A stretch of DNA of 64,000 nt from Owenia fusiformis (taxonomy: Eukaryota > Annelida > Polychaeta > Sabellida > Oweniidae), in assembly GCA_903813345.2 (NCBI GenBank), contig CAIIXF020000010.1, forward strand, positions 28,358,425 through 28,422,424. Reading direction: 5' to 3'. Both the position numbers and the translations under genes were made by a program. A model generated the notes under the pieces. The model saw only the letters and a list, made by a program, of their open reading frames with translations, searched no databases and was not told the DNA's origin. This document shows, one piece after another, positions 1-12,671 of this stretch (position 1 is its first letter; every line of letters starts with the position of its first letter).

Positions 1-1
1 C

Positions 2-271
2 CATTATAAAAGTCATCGGGACCTACACAAACAGTGTTCCTTTGCTGGAACAGACATTTGGGAATTTAAAAAAGACCCTGATTTGGACATTGAAAAATGT
101 ACAGAGACATATGATCAAGGGCATATATTTACAATATTTTACTACTATGGAAGTAATTATTTTCACCTGCATTATGACATGATGTTACCTCTTTTTGCTG
201 AGATTATGAAAACAGGTAGCAGGGAGGGGACTGCAGCATTTTTGCCAACTGTGGAGTCAGAGAGATTAAAG
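2..271 (+). CDS. GT61 exon (first visible)
   Basis: Open from the window edge to a donor AAAG|GTAAGC. It holds the conserved NYFHLHYDMMLPLF block, the GT61 counterpart of the histidine/aspartate-rich segment near the donor site. The exon ends in phase 0. Confidence 0.8.
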
Positions 272-3200
272 GTAAGCCCACAAGTGAAAAAAAACATCTT
301 GCCATACCACTCTAATAAACCACTAGTAGACTACTAATACTCAACTAGTAGAACATGATCTATTATTGGTTTGTTAGTGGTCATTTTCGTTAACCATTGA
401 CTTAACAGGTGGTTTTTTAGTTGAAAAAATTACCATGCCAATGAGATAAAGATTATTGACCAATCAGAGAGCATGTAATACACTACTAATAGATCACTCC
501 TGAAGTCTCAAGTATTACTAATATACCACTAATACATCACTTCCTGCACTCTAATACACCACTTATACACCACTACTAGTCTAATAGACTACTAACAAAT
601 CACTCGTGAAATCTCAGAATTTTATACATCCATAAGGTACAAAATCTCTATAGTGCTAAATTCAGTGAGAAATTATGAATAAGATTCAACATGTACATCT
701 TCTACATACCTTTATGAATATGCTGAACAAGATTCAATAAAGTCCAGTCACCCCTCTGGTTGTAATGCTACATTTCATTGGAGAATTAATTCCCTTACAT
801 TTTAACTATTTCCGCCATTTAAAAGGGGCTTCTCATTCTAAATCAAGGATCAGTTTAATACACTACTAATAGACCATTCCAGAAAAATTGACTTAATACA
901 CAACTAACAAACCACTCCACCTGAAAAACCTTACAGTGGTTTATTAGTTGAATATTGCCAGTCTTAATAATAACTTATAAACCACTTGACTAAATCACTT
1001 TTTATGGTGTATTGGTGATCTATTGGTGATGTATTAGTGGTATATTCAAACCTGCCAACCTACCATATTATTATGGGAATCTACCGAAAAAATTTTGTTT
1101 TTTCCTTAAAAAATGACAAACTACCATGAAAAAAATACCATTTTTTCCCGTAAAAACGCCCATAAAAAAATCTACCGTACCTTTTCCGAAATCTACCGTA
1201 ATTTTTTTTTCAAAAACTCCATTAGAACGGCCGTAAAATCTACCATAAATTTTTGAACATCTACCGTGATGATAACTCATATACCAGTTGATTGAATTGG
1301 TTCAAAATTATATGCTGATACCTTGGTACATTAGGGGGCTGAAATTTTCAAGATGGCCACTATTTATTAAAACATTTTTTGTTCGGTGAGATTTGCTACT
1401 CCCTAGTGTTCCTGTTTTCTAGTTCATTCCATTTTTATTTTTAAGAAACTTAATTGGGATACAGTGGCATTTGATGACGACAGTAATTACTGGGTCCAGA
1501 CAGTCAAGGTGAGAACATTGTGTCTATTTCGTTTTAGTCACAAAGTACACATGCTAGTTGGATAAGAAGTCTAATTATATCACTTACTTTAATTAATTGA
1601 TATTTTGTATAGCAATATGTATGAGAGCATTCTAATCAAGTCATGATTTAGATATCATTGACAAAGTGACATACTGAATGTTTTTTTGTCATCACAATTT
1701 AGGAGTGGTTACATATTTTTTTATGCTTTTTTGTGAACAGTGTTTTGATGTTGGTGTTTGGTGGTTGGAATTCAGCAGCTGGTGTTAAGCAGTTGACATT
1801 TGTAACAAATGGCGGGTGGTGACATTTTGCATGTTAATGCCTTGTATGCCTTGTATATTATTTTAACACAGAAATTATATTACAGAATAGGTGTAATTAT
1901 GTATCATATTATGAATATGTAAATCCTATTCATTAGGGTCCTTACAAATGAAAACCCTGAAATCTATAGGAACACCAATGAATAAATGGGTCTCGCTTTT
2001 ATATACAAATGCATGTATATATGCCTTGAAGGTTCAAAGCTGAGCTCTAGGATGGCATTAGGGTAGTATTGTATCATAGTATTGTGACTGGTAAACTAAA
2101 ACTTTGTTCAGTAAATTTATTTTAATATTGTTTGAATTGGGAAATAAGTATAACTTAACTGTATCTTTTGCAGTTTAACAATTGTAAACTAGAAGGTGAG
2201 TTAACAAATGTATTTTCTGTTCCACTATTAGAGAGACACCCTGTAATCACCATTTGATGTAACATTAGCACCAATGTATTTTCTCTTCCATTATTAGTGA
2301 GACACCCTGTAATCACCATTTGAGGTAACATTAGCACCAATACATTTTCTGTTCCACTATTAGCGAGACACCCTATAATTACCATCTGAGGTAACATTAG
2401 CACCAATGCATTTTCTCTTCCACTATTAGCGAGACACTCTGTAATCACCAATTGAGGTAACATAACACAAGTGCAACTTCGTTTCTACTATTTGTGAGAC
2501 ACCCTGTAACTACTAAGTTACACACTGATTATCACAAGTGGAATATTTGTTGCACTATTTACAAAGCACCCCATAATGAAATATTAGAAATCATTTCAGT
2601 ACATGCAGTTGTTAATAATTCAGTGAGTTACTATGGTTAATTTTGCTTTTTAATTGAATATCAAATTGTGATAGTATTTTATGTTTCAATTCTGTGAAAG
2701 TGAAGATGAGTCAGATGCAATCTTGAATAATATTTCTCTTTGATTGCACAAACAGATTATTGAAACCATAAATTATACATTAATTTTCTAATAGACCTGT
2801 GATTTAGTTTTAATTGATTCCAACTGGGGTTGTTTTGTATTTTCTAGGGCTAGGGTCTTTGATTCATATATTAAAAAATGTAGTGATTAATAGACATTAA
2901 TTTTGTGAACTTGTTAACTTTGAACCAAGACTCATTGACTATCTCATCAACATAAGAGCACTTGTTTACAAAAACACAATCTGAAATATTTCATGGCAAC
3001 CTTGATTAATTTGAGGTTATTATGATAATAGAGAGTTTTCGGTACAAGTTTTCAATCAAATTTATACTGCAACTTTAACTTTCAAATGGCGGAAACACCA
3101 CTTGGGAGGAAGGTTTCTCTAAGAAACCAGGAAAGTACATTTCATTTGAAAAATTTTCCTCATTTCTCAGTCGAGGGAATTTTTTCAAGAGAAAATTTAC

Positions 3201-6200
3201 AACTGAATTGCCAAATGAATAGGCGCAGTGCATGGCAAAATATGTTAGGTCATCTAGTATTTTTTTGAATTGATACCCTTCTAAGATATGAGATCTATTA
3301 ATAAAGGCTTATCATCACCAACGTGCAAAAGTCAATGATTTTGCTATAAATCGGGCAACAATGGTCTACACGACCTGTAATAAAGGGACGTTATTATCAC
3401 AATACTAATGACATTGGTCACTTTTTAAAGTTAGTTTCTTAGCATTATACAAAAAATAATCGAAATAAATTAATATCGGATGGAGGGGGGATCGGATGGA
3501 GGGAGGATCACTTGTATATAGACATGATAAGACATGCTACTTGAATTTATTCTTATGACTCCAAATTTTCCCATTTTTCATTCTTCAGAGATATAATATC
3601 CAGTTTCTTACTGGGGTACTGAGTTGTTGTTTTTTAAATACACGAGTTCTTGTGAATTTTGCTCCATCGTAAAGGCATATAAATCCCCTTCCATCCCATC
3701 CCCAAAATTTACACAGAAGAAAACAAATGATTTCTTTACATAGAAATTAGAGTAAACATGTTTTATTCGGAACTGTATATTTGGCTCAAAAATTGAAAAT
3801 AAATGATTATGAAAAGTTCTCAAACTTTTCCAAGATTGCAACAATTTGTTTTTGTAAAATTGGTTGTTACAAAGAGATACTTTTCAGTACACTGCACACC
3901 ATTATATTGCCATTTGATGTACGGCATTTCAATTCAAAACCTATCAGAGGAATGAAATATTTTCATATATAACACATTTGGTTTAATGAATACCACTCTA
4001 TATTACAGCTACTACTAGGAAAACATGATGCCTATCGACCAATGAATGACAAACTCAGGACTCCTGGCTACACAATCTGCTTCAAGAAAGCATATTTTGG
4101 GGTAAGACCATCCACCTTTAAAATAGGTATATGAAACATTCCTACCTCTACAGGGTGTCAAATGGCGTTGTGCCCCCCTTCCACAGCATTAACTAGGAGA
4201 AGTACACATACATTATATATCATTAGAAAGAGCATTCAATTCTGGATAAAATGAACCCTAGATGACCAGGGTCAGATATTGCTCTGACTTAAATGCTTCA
4301 GTTCAAATTGAGCCCATATTAATGGATAAAACAGAGCTACTTATGGAAGTTGAAGCTGTAGAGAACAGATATACAATAGATATCCTCCAGGAGAACCTCA
4401 AAAAGTATTGAGATCTCTGCGCATGACATTACTCTTTTCAATGCCCTTTTAACTTGATATCCAGCCTGACTGGCAGCCTTTTAAAGCTGCGGGGGATGGT
4501 CAAACTCTCTTTTAAAAGTTGGTTCAAATTATGTATTATTTTCTATCATCCATCTTCATCTTTTCACACTCTAAGAACAATTAAATGCTCTTTTCAATGG
4601 TATATAGTATGCATGTGTACCTCTTCTAGTTTATGCTGGGGATATGGGGCACAACGCCATTTGACACCCTGTAGTGTTATTAAGGATGAAAAGTGAAAGG
4701 ACCATTAAGTCTCCATTCTGATTTATAAAGGCCCCATTCATTTACATGGATAATAATTTTTTGGAAAAGGAAATGAGAATCATAAGGAACATTGGCATGG
4801 TTTTTGAAAACATTGCGGTCAACATTATACACTTGCTATCCCTCTAATTTCTTTCGAATGATTGCACACTCTAAATAAATGGTTTGGCAATGATCATTAT
4901 ATTTAAAGTCAAATTCTGGAAAAAGATGTAAAAAATAGTATGGCCTGGTCAAGTCTTGCTTTAATTCTCTTGCCAGAAGACCATGTATCACTACATGTTA
5001 GAAAGTCAATATGGGACACACATAGGCTTGATACAAGACTACATGACATGTAGTTCAAATCCATCAAAGTATCCAATATGGAATGCTTTAATCTATGAAA
5101 ACCAAACCAAAAATAAACTAAACTAAGTGCACCACATCACCAAGTAGGGCTGTCATACAGTGTGTAGAAAGAACCTATGACGTACTTGTAAAATAGTATG
5201 TACCTCTCTATCAAGTAGGACTATGTTATTATCTTTTACTCCCTCTTCATATAAAAAGAGCTCCATATTTAATTGGATGTTATTTTGGCGCCCTCTTTAC
5301 ATTAATAGGTTTTCTATTTACAATGGTATGATTTGAAGCACCCTCTTTGTATAAAAAATTTCTACAGTGTGTCCATAAAGTCTCTGTATGTGCTACATTT
5401 ACATTTCAGAGTCCAAGATTTGAGTTTGACAATCGTGATGTTGTGAGGAATTTTATCAAGTATGCAAAACAAATGCACAATATTACAGAATACAATATAG
5501 AGACACCTTTAGTAGGAATTATATCAAGGTAAGTTTACAATATAAATGTACATGGTGTCCACTGTATAAGCACACACACCCCTTAAGCTCATATATGTGG
5601 ACACCTTGCATATCATATATCTAAGTTTGACTAATGTTTATTAATTGCAAGTAATCCCATGAGAAGTGTCACTCTACACAGATCCAAAACAGTTACTGAT
5701 CAATTAAACATTTAACGTTTATAGAAGAAAGTTATTTAGCAAATGTGACCACTTACACACGCAGATACCATTCAAGAGTGAGAATACATGTACTTCATTG
5801 ATATGTTGCATTCAAGGTCCAACAGGCGTAGGATTCTGAATGAGGCTGATGTCGTTAAAGCTTTGTCTGAAATTGTCCCCACAGTACTGATAGAGTTTAC
5901 GGGCATGACCTACAGAGAACAGGTAATGTAAAGTTAGGATTGTACATACATGTATTACTTTGCTTAACATTTTGTGATATGGTTCTTGTGAGAAATAGTG
6001 TTCTATAGATCATTGCTATATACTGTAATTATATTTTCATGTAAATAATAATCAAAATTAGTAGGTCTAAGAATTTTTATCCCCCCCAGATATATTGTAC
6101 TTTATGATTCTATAAGAGGTTTACAAGTTTCAAATATAAATCTCGTTCACATTGTTTATACCATTTTGTTATGTCACCACCACAAGTGGACAGTGTTCTG

Positions 6201-6907
6201 CAGTTGGTGTTCCGAGGTCAGGGGTTGGTGTATGGCATTTGGCATCTGTTTCAATTGGCAGGTGGTGACATTTAGCATGTTAATTCCTTGTTTATATGTT
6301 GTTTTTGTTGTTTTGTCTTCTGTGGTGATAATCAAAGGAAAATATCATTTTGCATTGTTATGTTGACAATAGACTGGAAATGAGTGGAATGAAGGGAGGA
6401 AATAAGAAAACAGGCATGATGTTTCTCTGAATTGTATGGAATTACAGTGAAAATATGCATGCATTCATCTTAGAGAGGAAACATATAGTATGTCAAGATA
6501 TAAACCACAAAATAGTTATCATTATTAAAGATGCCTTATGCCTCTGATATTCTGTTAATACAAAATCCTATTTTCAGGTCCAGTTGATGCAAAAATATTC
6601 CGTCCTAATCGGAATGAATGGTGCTGGTCTAATGAATGCTCTCTACCTGCCCAAGACAAGCGTCGCCATCCAGTTAGTGCCTTATAAAGCTGGGCTTAAT
6701 TTCAATGAATTTGGGAAACTGTTAAAATCCAGGGGGCCCTACATAGAGTGGCATAATCAACATGAAGAACTAACTGTCCCAATGCCAGGGGATCCACATA
6801 GAAATAGACCTGATACGATTTTACACATAGATGAAATGAAAGAGTTGGTCACTGAAGCGTTAGAGTTGATCTCAAAGCAGAAACATAATGTTAAAACAGA
6901 GCTGTGA
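2..6907 (+). CDS. Glycosyltransferase family 61 protein (EOGT/POMGNT2-like), 3' six exons
   Basis: The gene is cut by the left window edge. Coding exons read 2-271, 1446-1508, 4009-4101, 5410-5528, 5817-5922 and 6578-6907. All five introns have GT and AG ends and the phases agree (0,0,0,2,0). GT61 enzymes such as EOGT and POMGNT2 transfer O-linked N-acetylglucosamine to secretory-pathway proteins. Visible family signatures are FHLHYDMMLPLF in the first exon, LVGIISRSNRRRILNEADVV across exons 4-5, and VLIGMNGAGLMNALYLPK followed by QLVPY in the last exon. The protein ends in KTEL, a KDEL-type ER retrieval signal known from POGLUT1, so an ER-resident enzyme is likely. The N-terminus and signal peptide lie outside the window, so EOGT and POMGNT2 relationships cannot be separated here. 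Confidence 0.85.
272..1445 (+). repeat. GT61 intron with CACTAATA-rich foldback and CTACCG-rich tract
   Basis: Positions about 305-1050 are built from degenerate CACTAATA/CTAATAGACC words on one side and the reverse complement (TATTAGTGG, TTATTAGTTG) on the other, so this looks like a decayed foldback element. Positions 1057-1270 are poly-A/T with repeated CTACCGTA or CTACCATA words. No coding signal was seen. Confidence 0.45.
1446..1508 (+). CDS. GT61 exon
   Basis: Sixty-three nucleotides between TTTTTAAG and AAG|GTGAGA, phase 0 at both ends. It encodes a short acidic/aromatic segment (DTVAFDDDSNYWVQTVK). Confidence 0.7.
1740..1860. repeat. Dispersed GTCACC short repeat, copy 1
   Basis: One of five related 110-150 bp copies in this window. 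Shared blocks are a start AAGGCATTAACATGC, then GTCACCACCTGCCATTTG and a far end ending GGTGGTGACAT. This copy is in reverse orientation. Confidence 0.55.
2200..2560. repeat. 66-bp minisatellite, about five copies
   Basis: The word GAGACACCCTGTAATCACC recurs at 66-bp spacing (near 2235, 2301, 2367 and 2433, then 65 bp on at 2498). It lies in a GT61 intron. The open frame across it comes from a period divisible by three. Confidence 0.85.
2561..4008. other. GT61 intron, no feature recognised
   Basis: AT-rich intron sequence with GGATGGAGGG repeated near 3480-3505. No convincing exon or element seen. Confidence 0.5.
4009..4101 (+). CDS. GT61 exon
   Basis: Follows TATTACAG and ends at TTTGGG|GTAAGA, 93 nt, phase 0. 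It encodes LLLGKHDAYRPMNDKL and then a basic segment, with LGKH and CFKKAYFG as family-like blocks. Confidence 0.75.
4151..4671. mobile_element. MITE with CAGGGTGTC terminal inverted repeats
   Basis: The left end CAGGGTGTCAAATGGCGTTG is mirrored at the right end. The repeat is about 26 bp and is flanked by TA on both sides (4149-4150 and 4672-4673). TA duplication and CAGGG ends fit a Tc1/mariner-type non-autonomous element. No transposase frame is present. Confidence 0.8.
5410..5528 (+). CDS. GT61 exon
   Basis: Follows ACATTTCAG and ends at ATCAAG|GTAAGT in phase 2. It encodes a helix with FIKYAKQMHNIT and then LVGIIS, which joins the ISR motif of the family across the next intron. Confidence 0.8.
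5817..5922 (+). CDS. GT61 exon
   Basis: Starts with the G completing the arginine of IISR and continues SNRRRILNEADVV, a strong GT61 signature. It ends at GAACAG|GTAATG in phase 0. GTCC at the exon start follows TTCAAG; a second AG ten bases on would break the motif. Confidence 0.8.
6166..6300. repeat. Dispersed GTCACC short repeat, copy 2
   Basis: Reverse orientation. Begins GTCACCACCACAAGTGG and ends GGTGGTGACATTTAGCATG. It lies in the last GT61 intron. Confidence 0.55.
6578..6907 (+). CDS. GT61 terminal exon
   Basis: Follows CTATTTTCAG. It encodes the C-terminal core with GMNGAGLMNALYLP, EWHNQHEEL and DTILHIDEM, then the terminal KTEL and a TGA stop. The asparagine/glycine-rich GMNGAG block is typical of the UDP-sugar-binding half of GT61 enzymes. 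Confidence 0.88.
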   Translation, partial: VQLMQKYSVLIGMNGAGLMNALYLPKTSVAIQLVPYKAGLNFNEFGKLLKSRGPYIEWHNQHEELTVPMPGDPHRNRPDTILHIDEMKELVTEALELISKQKHNVKTEL

Positions 6908-7500
6908 TATTTTGCAGGTGATTTTAATGTTTGAAGACTCAAATAGATGGCAGATCACTAGTTTTCTGTCCTATTGGTTCAAATGTATGTAGATATTCCT
7001 GGAATAATCACTTAATCACTACATTAATCAAATTCATATTACATTTAACATCTTATTGTACATGTACTTGTAGTTCCCTTTTTCATAATTCTTTTCTTTC
7101 ATGTCAAATGATTCATTAGCAAGTAGTTTTTTATATACATAAATAGCCCGTTGCATGTTTTATGCCATATATCCCTAAGCAAATATCATCATTGTATTTT
7201 GATCTTTGTTTTTGCCAACCCAAGATTAACCAAATGTCAATTTTCTTCCTTTTGTAAGCAATGCACTACTATGTATCTGGAATCAACATGAAAAAAATTA
7301 AGACTACATGTACTTGCCTTTGTTTCACACTCAAAAGCACAATTGTACAAGTCATGCACCATTGTATTGGACATTTTGTGTAATATTGTCTGTACAATTA
7401 AATTACAATTACAATTATACAATCAGATGTGCAAAGATATGAATCTGTGATTTTATACTGAATATTTGGGGTTTAAATGAACTGAGTCTGTGATTCTCCT
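6908..7500 (+). other. GT61 3' flank
   Basis: AT-rich and non-coding, probably 3' UTR then intergenic. No unambiguous AATAAA close to the stop was found. Confidence 0.4.
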
Positions 7501-7858
7501 TAGTCGGGTTTGAATAGGAGATAAGTTCACAGAATATTTCAAAAATATATAGAAGCAATCTTTAGGTGGATTTCAAAACTTCATACCATCTTTTTGAGAA
7601 CCTGAAGTGGCACCAAGCAATCCATTGACTGTTTCACCAAAAATCCAAGATGGCCGCCATAATGTATCGGCAAATCACTAAAATTGACTAATATCATCAT
7701 TTAATTTGTCAAAATAGTTAAATACTGATCAAACATGACTAATAATAGTACTTATTAGATGGTCATATGCATTTAAAGTCACTAGATTATTTTTGTGTAA
7801 AAACTGGAGTCCCACAAGGCTCAACTTTATGTCCCCTACTTTTTTAGTCAAATGACTT

Positions 7859-9075
7859 TCATTGACCATGGCATTTGTACATTGCAATGTACAGAAATTC
7901 ATTTTTGTAACATGTGCACATAGGACCACATTTCACCTTGCACCCACACTTGACCAATGCTTGGCATGCCTTAGCTGCTTGAGGAAGAAATGTACATAGT
8001 GGCATCAGGAGGGACATGTCATACTGCCAGCCACATGTTGTGAACTCAATAACCATTTTAGTTATGGCACCAAACTATACTGCCTTGGTTAGCAAGTTAA
8101 GATTTTCTGTGCAAGGGCTCCTTTTGTTGGTGGTATTTGTCAATGACTGTATGACTGTTACAGAACATTAGCCTTCGTGCTGCATTGATATCTATCTGGT
8201 TGCTGGTTTGATCATATAATAAAAAGTAAAATGTTCCAGGGACTGAATGGCTTGAACTGACAAATGCAGGTTTGTTGTAACCATTTGTGCCACTTGTAGA
8301 AAAGCTGGAGTAACTTACTTGAACACATTCCATAGATTGAAGGGCAGATTCTTTGCTATGCCCAAAGAATGGTGCAGTTATATAATATAATTTAATACCT
8401 GTAATTTTTGAGAGGTCCGAAGGCAATCCAGATTGACACCTATTGCGCCCTAATCCTGCAACCATGGCAAGAAAAAGGACATCAGTATCTCCACTTCTGA
8501 TTATGAAGTATTTTTTACCCTCTGAGGTCATCTGTTTTATATGAACAAAGAGCCTAGTGTCAGCTTTTTCATGAATAAAAGGTTCAATCATTGCTGTATC
8601 TGGCAATTGAGGAAAGCACTGAAGAGATTCCCAAATAGTAGTTATCATTTGCTTTTCATTAACATCAACCTCAGACATATAGTTGCCCAGGAATGCAAAC
8701 AGCCTAGTCTGGTTCCATTGGTTGTTAGAAAGGCTGGTCAATTCTTTGGCATTTGTGCATCTCTGCATAGATCATCCTTCTAGCACCAGTGCCACAATAA
8801 ATCCTTGTTAGGGACTTCTCACTGTTTTGTAGGTAAACATTCCAGACAACATCTAATCTTTGAACACCTTCCATAAGCTGCCTTAACTTGGGATGAAACA
8901 CCAGAAAGGACCAGGAAGGAGCAGTCTATTAAAACTACATCTGCTGTTGGCTTTTCCAATACTTTGGGTCCATCTGGCTTAGTTTCTAGGCATTTAAGTA
9001 GGTCATTTAGTTGTAGGTTTCAAGCTCCATGCTTAGCTAGGGATGGCGGGAACTCATGCTTTTCAGGTTTGAAAA
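7859..9075 (-). pseudogene. Left-arm transposon-type gene with PIN-like and CXC regions, broken
   Basis: Reading right to left, 9075-8780 holds out-of-frame N-terminal fragments. A 223-residue frame at 8097-8768 follows, with LFAFLGNYMSEVDV, HEKADTRLFVHIK and RSGDTDVLFLAM. A frame at 7859-8056 ends with a cysteine-rich segment, CGCKVKCGPMCTC. The ADTR plus DTDV pattern resembles a PIN/FEN-like nuclease fold found in repetitive gene families of invertebrates; the tail resembles CXC (TSO1/tesmin-type) cysteine clusters. Frameshifts separate the pieces. The fold assignment is from memory of the family and is an inference. Confidence 0.6.
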
Positions 9076-9255
9076 ACTCAGACATGTTATGTGTCTTGAT
9101 TGTCAAAGGCAAGCAATATAGAGCATAGCAAAAAGGTAATTTTCTTCTCTCAGTTCCTTGACCTCAGGAATCACTGCAGATGATTCTTTGTTTTTTTCTC
9201 CCTAGATCACACCAATTATGCATGCAAGTGAATCCTGAAGTCAAGGATCTGAGAA

Positions 9256-10642
9256 ATGATTATGACCTTTTTGCTATTACTCTACATTGCATGCCAATCA
9301 AGACACAATGACATGTCTGAGTTTTTCAAATATGAAAACCATGAGTTCCCGCCATCCCTACATAACCACGGAGCCATGAGACCTACAACAAAAGCAGACT
9401 TACTTAAATGTCAAGAAGCTAAGCCAGATGGATCTGAAGTATTGGAAAATCAACCTGCAGATGCAATTTTAATAGATGGCATCCTTCTGGTCCATGTGAT
9501 GCATCCTGGTGTGGCTACCAACTTCAGAGAATATGGTACCAATGTCTCATCCCAAGTTAAGGCGGCCTATCGAAGGTGTTTCAAGATAAGATGTTATCTG
9601 GGATGTCTACCTATAAAACAGTAGGAAGTCCCTGACAAGGACTCATTGTGGCAATGGATGGTTTATGCAGAGAATGTGATGCCCCAGAATTGGTTAAGCT
9701 TTCTAAGAAACAACCAGAACAAGACTGAGCTGTTAGCATTCCTGGCCAACTCTATTTTTGAGGTTGATGTTTATGACTATTGCGGAATCTGTTGAAGTGC
9801 TTTCCTCAGTTGCCAGTTACAGTAATGATTGAACCTTGTACTCATGAAGAAGCTGATACTACACTAGACTCTTTGTTCAGGTAAAACAGATGACCTTAGA
9901 GGGTAAAAAAGACTTCATAATCAGAATCAGTAGAGATACTCGTGTAGTCGTTCTTGCCATGGCTGCAGCATTAGGGTACAATAAGTGTCAATCTGGATTG
10001 CCTTCTGACCTCTCAAAAATTACAGGTATTAAATTATATTATATAACTGCACCATTCTTTGGCCATAGCAAAGAATCTGCCCTTCAAGCTATGGAATGTG
10101 TTCAAGGAAGTTACTCCAGCTTTTCTACAAGTAGCACAAATGGTTACAACAAACCTGACTTTGTCATGCCATCCAGTCCCTGAAACGTTTTACTGTTCTA
10201 GTATATGATCGAACCAGCAACCAGATAGATATCGATGCAGCACAAAGGCAAATGTTCTGTGATGGCAATACAGTCATTGATAGAATGCCACCAACAAAAG
10301 GAGCCCTTGCACAGAAAATTTTAAGAACTTGCTAACCAAGGTGGTATAGTTTCGGGCCAACTGTACAATCTCAATCCAACATAGGTATCGGAGTTCTCAA
10401 CATGGGGCTGGCAGTATGACATGTCCCTCCTGGTGCCACTGTATACAGCCCTTCCTCAAGCAGCATGTGAAGCATTGGTCAAGTGTGGGTGCAAGGTGAA
10501 ATGTGGTCCTAGGTGCACATGTTACAAAAATGGATTTCTATGCATTGCTATGTGCAAATGCCATGGTCAATGCAAAAAATGGAAAGAAAGTAGCGGACAT
10601 AAAGTTGAGCCTTGTGGGACTCCAGTTTTCACACAAAAATGA
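9256..10642 (+). pseudogene. Right-arm copy of the same transposon-type gene, broken
   Basis: Three separate frames carry the same protein as the left arm. 9256-9624 is N-terminal, with DMSEFFKYENHEFPPSLHNH and PADAILIDGILLVHVM. 9890-10183 has SRDTRVVVLAMAAALGY and GYNKP. 10421-10642 has CGCKVKCGPRCTCYKNGF. Stops and frameshifts lie between them. About nine in ten residues match the left-arm copy in the shared stretches, so the arms are diverged duplicates and not a fresh palindrome. Confidence 0.6.
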
Positions 10643-11274
10643 TCCAATGACTTTAAATGGATATGAGCTTCTGATAGGTACTGTTATTAGTAATGTTTAA
10701 TCAGTATACATCTATTTTGACTTATTAAATCATAACGTTTAGTCATTTTTTATGATTTTTGATACATCGCGGCGGCCATCTTGGATTTTCGGTGAAAAAG
10801 TCAATGGATTGCTTGGTGCCACTTCAGGTTTTCAAAAGAATGGTATGAAGTTTTGAAATCCACCTTAAAATTGCTTCTATATATTTTTGAAATATTTTCA
10901 CCTAAATATTCCTGACTAGTCGGGTTTGAATAGGAGATAAGTTCACAGAATATTTCAAAAATATATAGAAGCAATCTTTAGGTGGATTTCAAAACTTCAT
11001 ACCATCTTTTTGAGAACCTGAAGTGGCACCAAGCAATCCATTGACTGTTTCACCAAAAATCCAAGATGGCCGCCATAATGTATCGGCAAATCACTAAAAT
11101 TGACTAATATCATCGTTTAATTTGTCAAAATAGTTAAATACTGATCAAACATGACTAATAATAGTACTTATTAGATGGTCATATGCATTTAAAGTCACTA
11201 GATTATTTTTGTGTAAAAACTGGAGTCCCACAAGGCTCAACTTTATGTCCCCTACTTTTTTAGTCAAATGACTT

Positions 11275-12491
11275 TCATTGACCATGGCATTTGTACATTG
11301 CAATGTACAGAAATTCATTTTTGTAACATGTGCACATAGGACCACATTTCACCTTGCACCCACACTTGACCAATGCTTGGCATGCCTTAGCTGCTTGAGG
11401 AAGAAATGTACATAGTGGCATCAGGAGGGACATGTCATACTGCCAGCCACATGTTGTGAACTCAATAACCATTTTAGTTATGGCACCAAACTATACTGCC
11501 TTGGTTAGCAAGTTAAGATTTTCTGTGCAAGGGCTCCTTTTGTTGGTGGTATTTGTCAATGACTGTATGACTGTTACAGAACATTAGCCTTCGTGCTGCA
11601 TTGATATCTATCTGGTTGCTGGTTTGATCATATAATAAAAAGTAAAATGTTCCAGGGACTGAATGGCTTGAACTGACAAATGCAGGTTTGTTGTAACCAT
11701 TTGTGCCACTTGTAGAAAAGCTGGAGTAACTTACTTGAACACATTCCATAGATTGAAGGGCAGATTCTTTGCTATGCCCAAAGAATGGTGCAGTTATATA
11801 ATATAATTTAATACCTGTAATTTTTGAGAGGTCCGAAGGCAATCCAGATTGACACCTATTGCGCCCTAATCCTGCAACCATGGCAAGAAAAAGGACATCA
11901 GTATCTCCACTTCTGATTATGAAGTATTTTTTACCCTCTGAGGTCATCTGTTTTATATGAACAAAGAGCCTAGTGTCAGCTTTTTCATGAATAAAAGGTT
12001 CAATCATTGCTGTATCTGGCAATTGAGGAAAGCACTGAAGAGATTCCCAAATAGTAGTTATCATTTGCTTTTCATTAACATCAACCTCAGACATATAGTT
12101 GCCCAGGAATGCAAACAGCCTAGTCTGGTTCCATTGGTTGTTAGAAAGGCTGGTCAATTCTTTGGCATTTGTGCATCTCTGCATAGATCATCCTTCTAGC
12201 ACCAGTGCCACAATAAATCCTTGTTAGGGACTTCTCACTGTTTTGTAGGTAAACATTCCAGACAACATCTAATCTTTGAACACCTTCCATAAGCTGCCTT
12301 AACTTGGGATGAAACACCAGAAAGGACCAGGAAGGAGCAGTCTATTAAAACTACATCTGCTGTTGGCTTTTCCAATACTTTGGGTCCATCTGGCTTAGTT
12401 TCTAGGCATTTAAGTAGGTCATTTAGTTGTAGGTTTCAAGCTCCATGCTTAGCTAGGGATGGCGGGAACTCATGCTTTTCAGGTTTGAAAA
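11275..12491 (-). pseudogene. Left-arm transposon-type gene, tandem copy 2, broken
   Basis: Same frames as in copy 1, including a 223-residue frame at 11513-12184 and the cysteine-rich frame at 11275-11472, with the same disruptions. Confidence 0.6.
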
Positions 12492-12671
12492 ACTCAGACA
12501 TGTTATGTGTCTTGATTGTCAAAGGCAAGCAATATAGAGCATAGCAAAAAGGTAATTTTCTTCTCTCAGTTCCTTGACCTCAGGAATCACTGCAGATGAT
12601 TCTTTGTTTTTTTCTCCCTAGATCACACCAATTATGCATGCAAGTGAATCCTGAAGTCAAGGATCTGAGAA

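Larger units (their letters stand above)
7503..10916. mobile_element. 3.4-kb palindromic (foldback) element, copy 1
   Basis: The left arm (7503 to about 9175) and right arm (about 9228 to 10916) are inverted copies of each other with some divergence and small indels, around a short loop near 9200. Ends are GTCGGG and CCTGAC, with TA at 7501-7502 and 10917-10918. Each arm carries fragments of the same transposon-associated gene, so the two genes converge away from the loop. All frames are broken, so the unit looks non-autonomous. An identical arrangement follows immediately as copy 2. Confidence 0.85.

Noticed and set aside
2155-2463. 102-codon repeat frame
   Set aside because: Product of the 66-bp minisatellite inside a GT61 intron.
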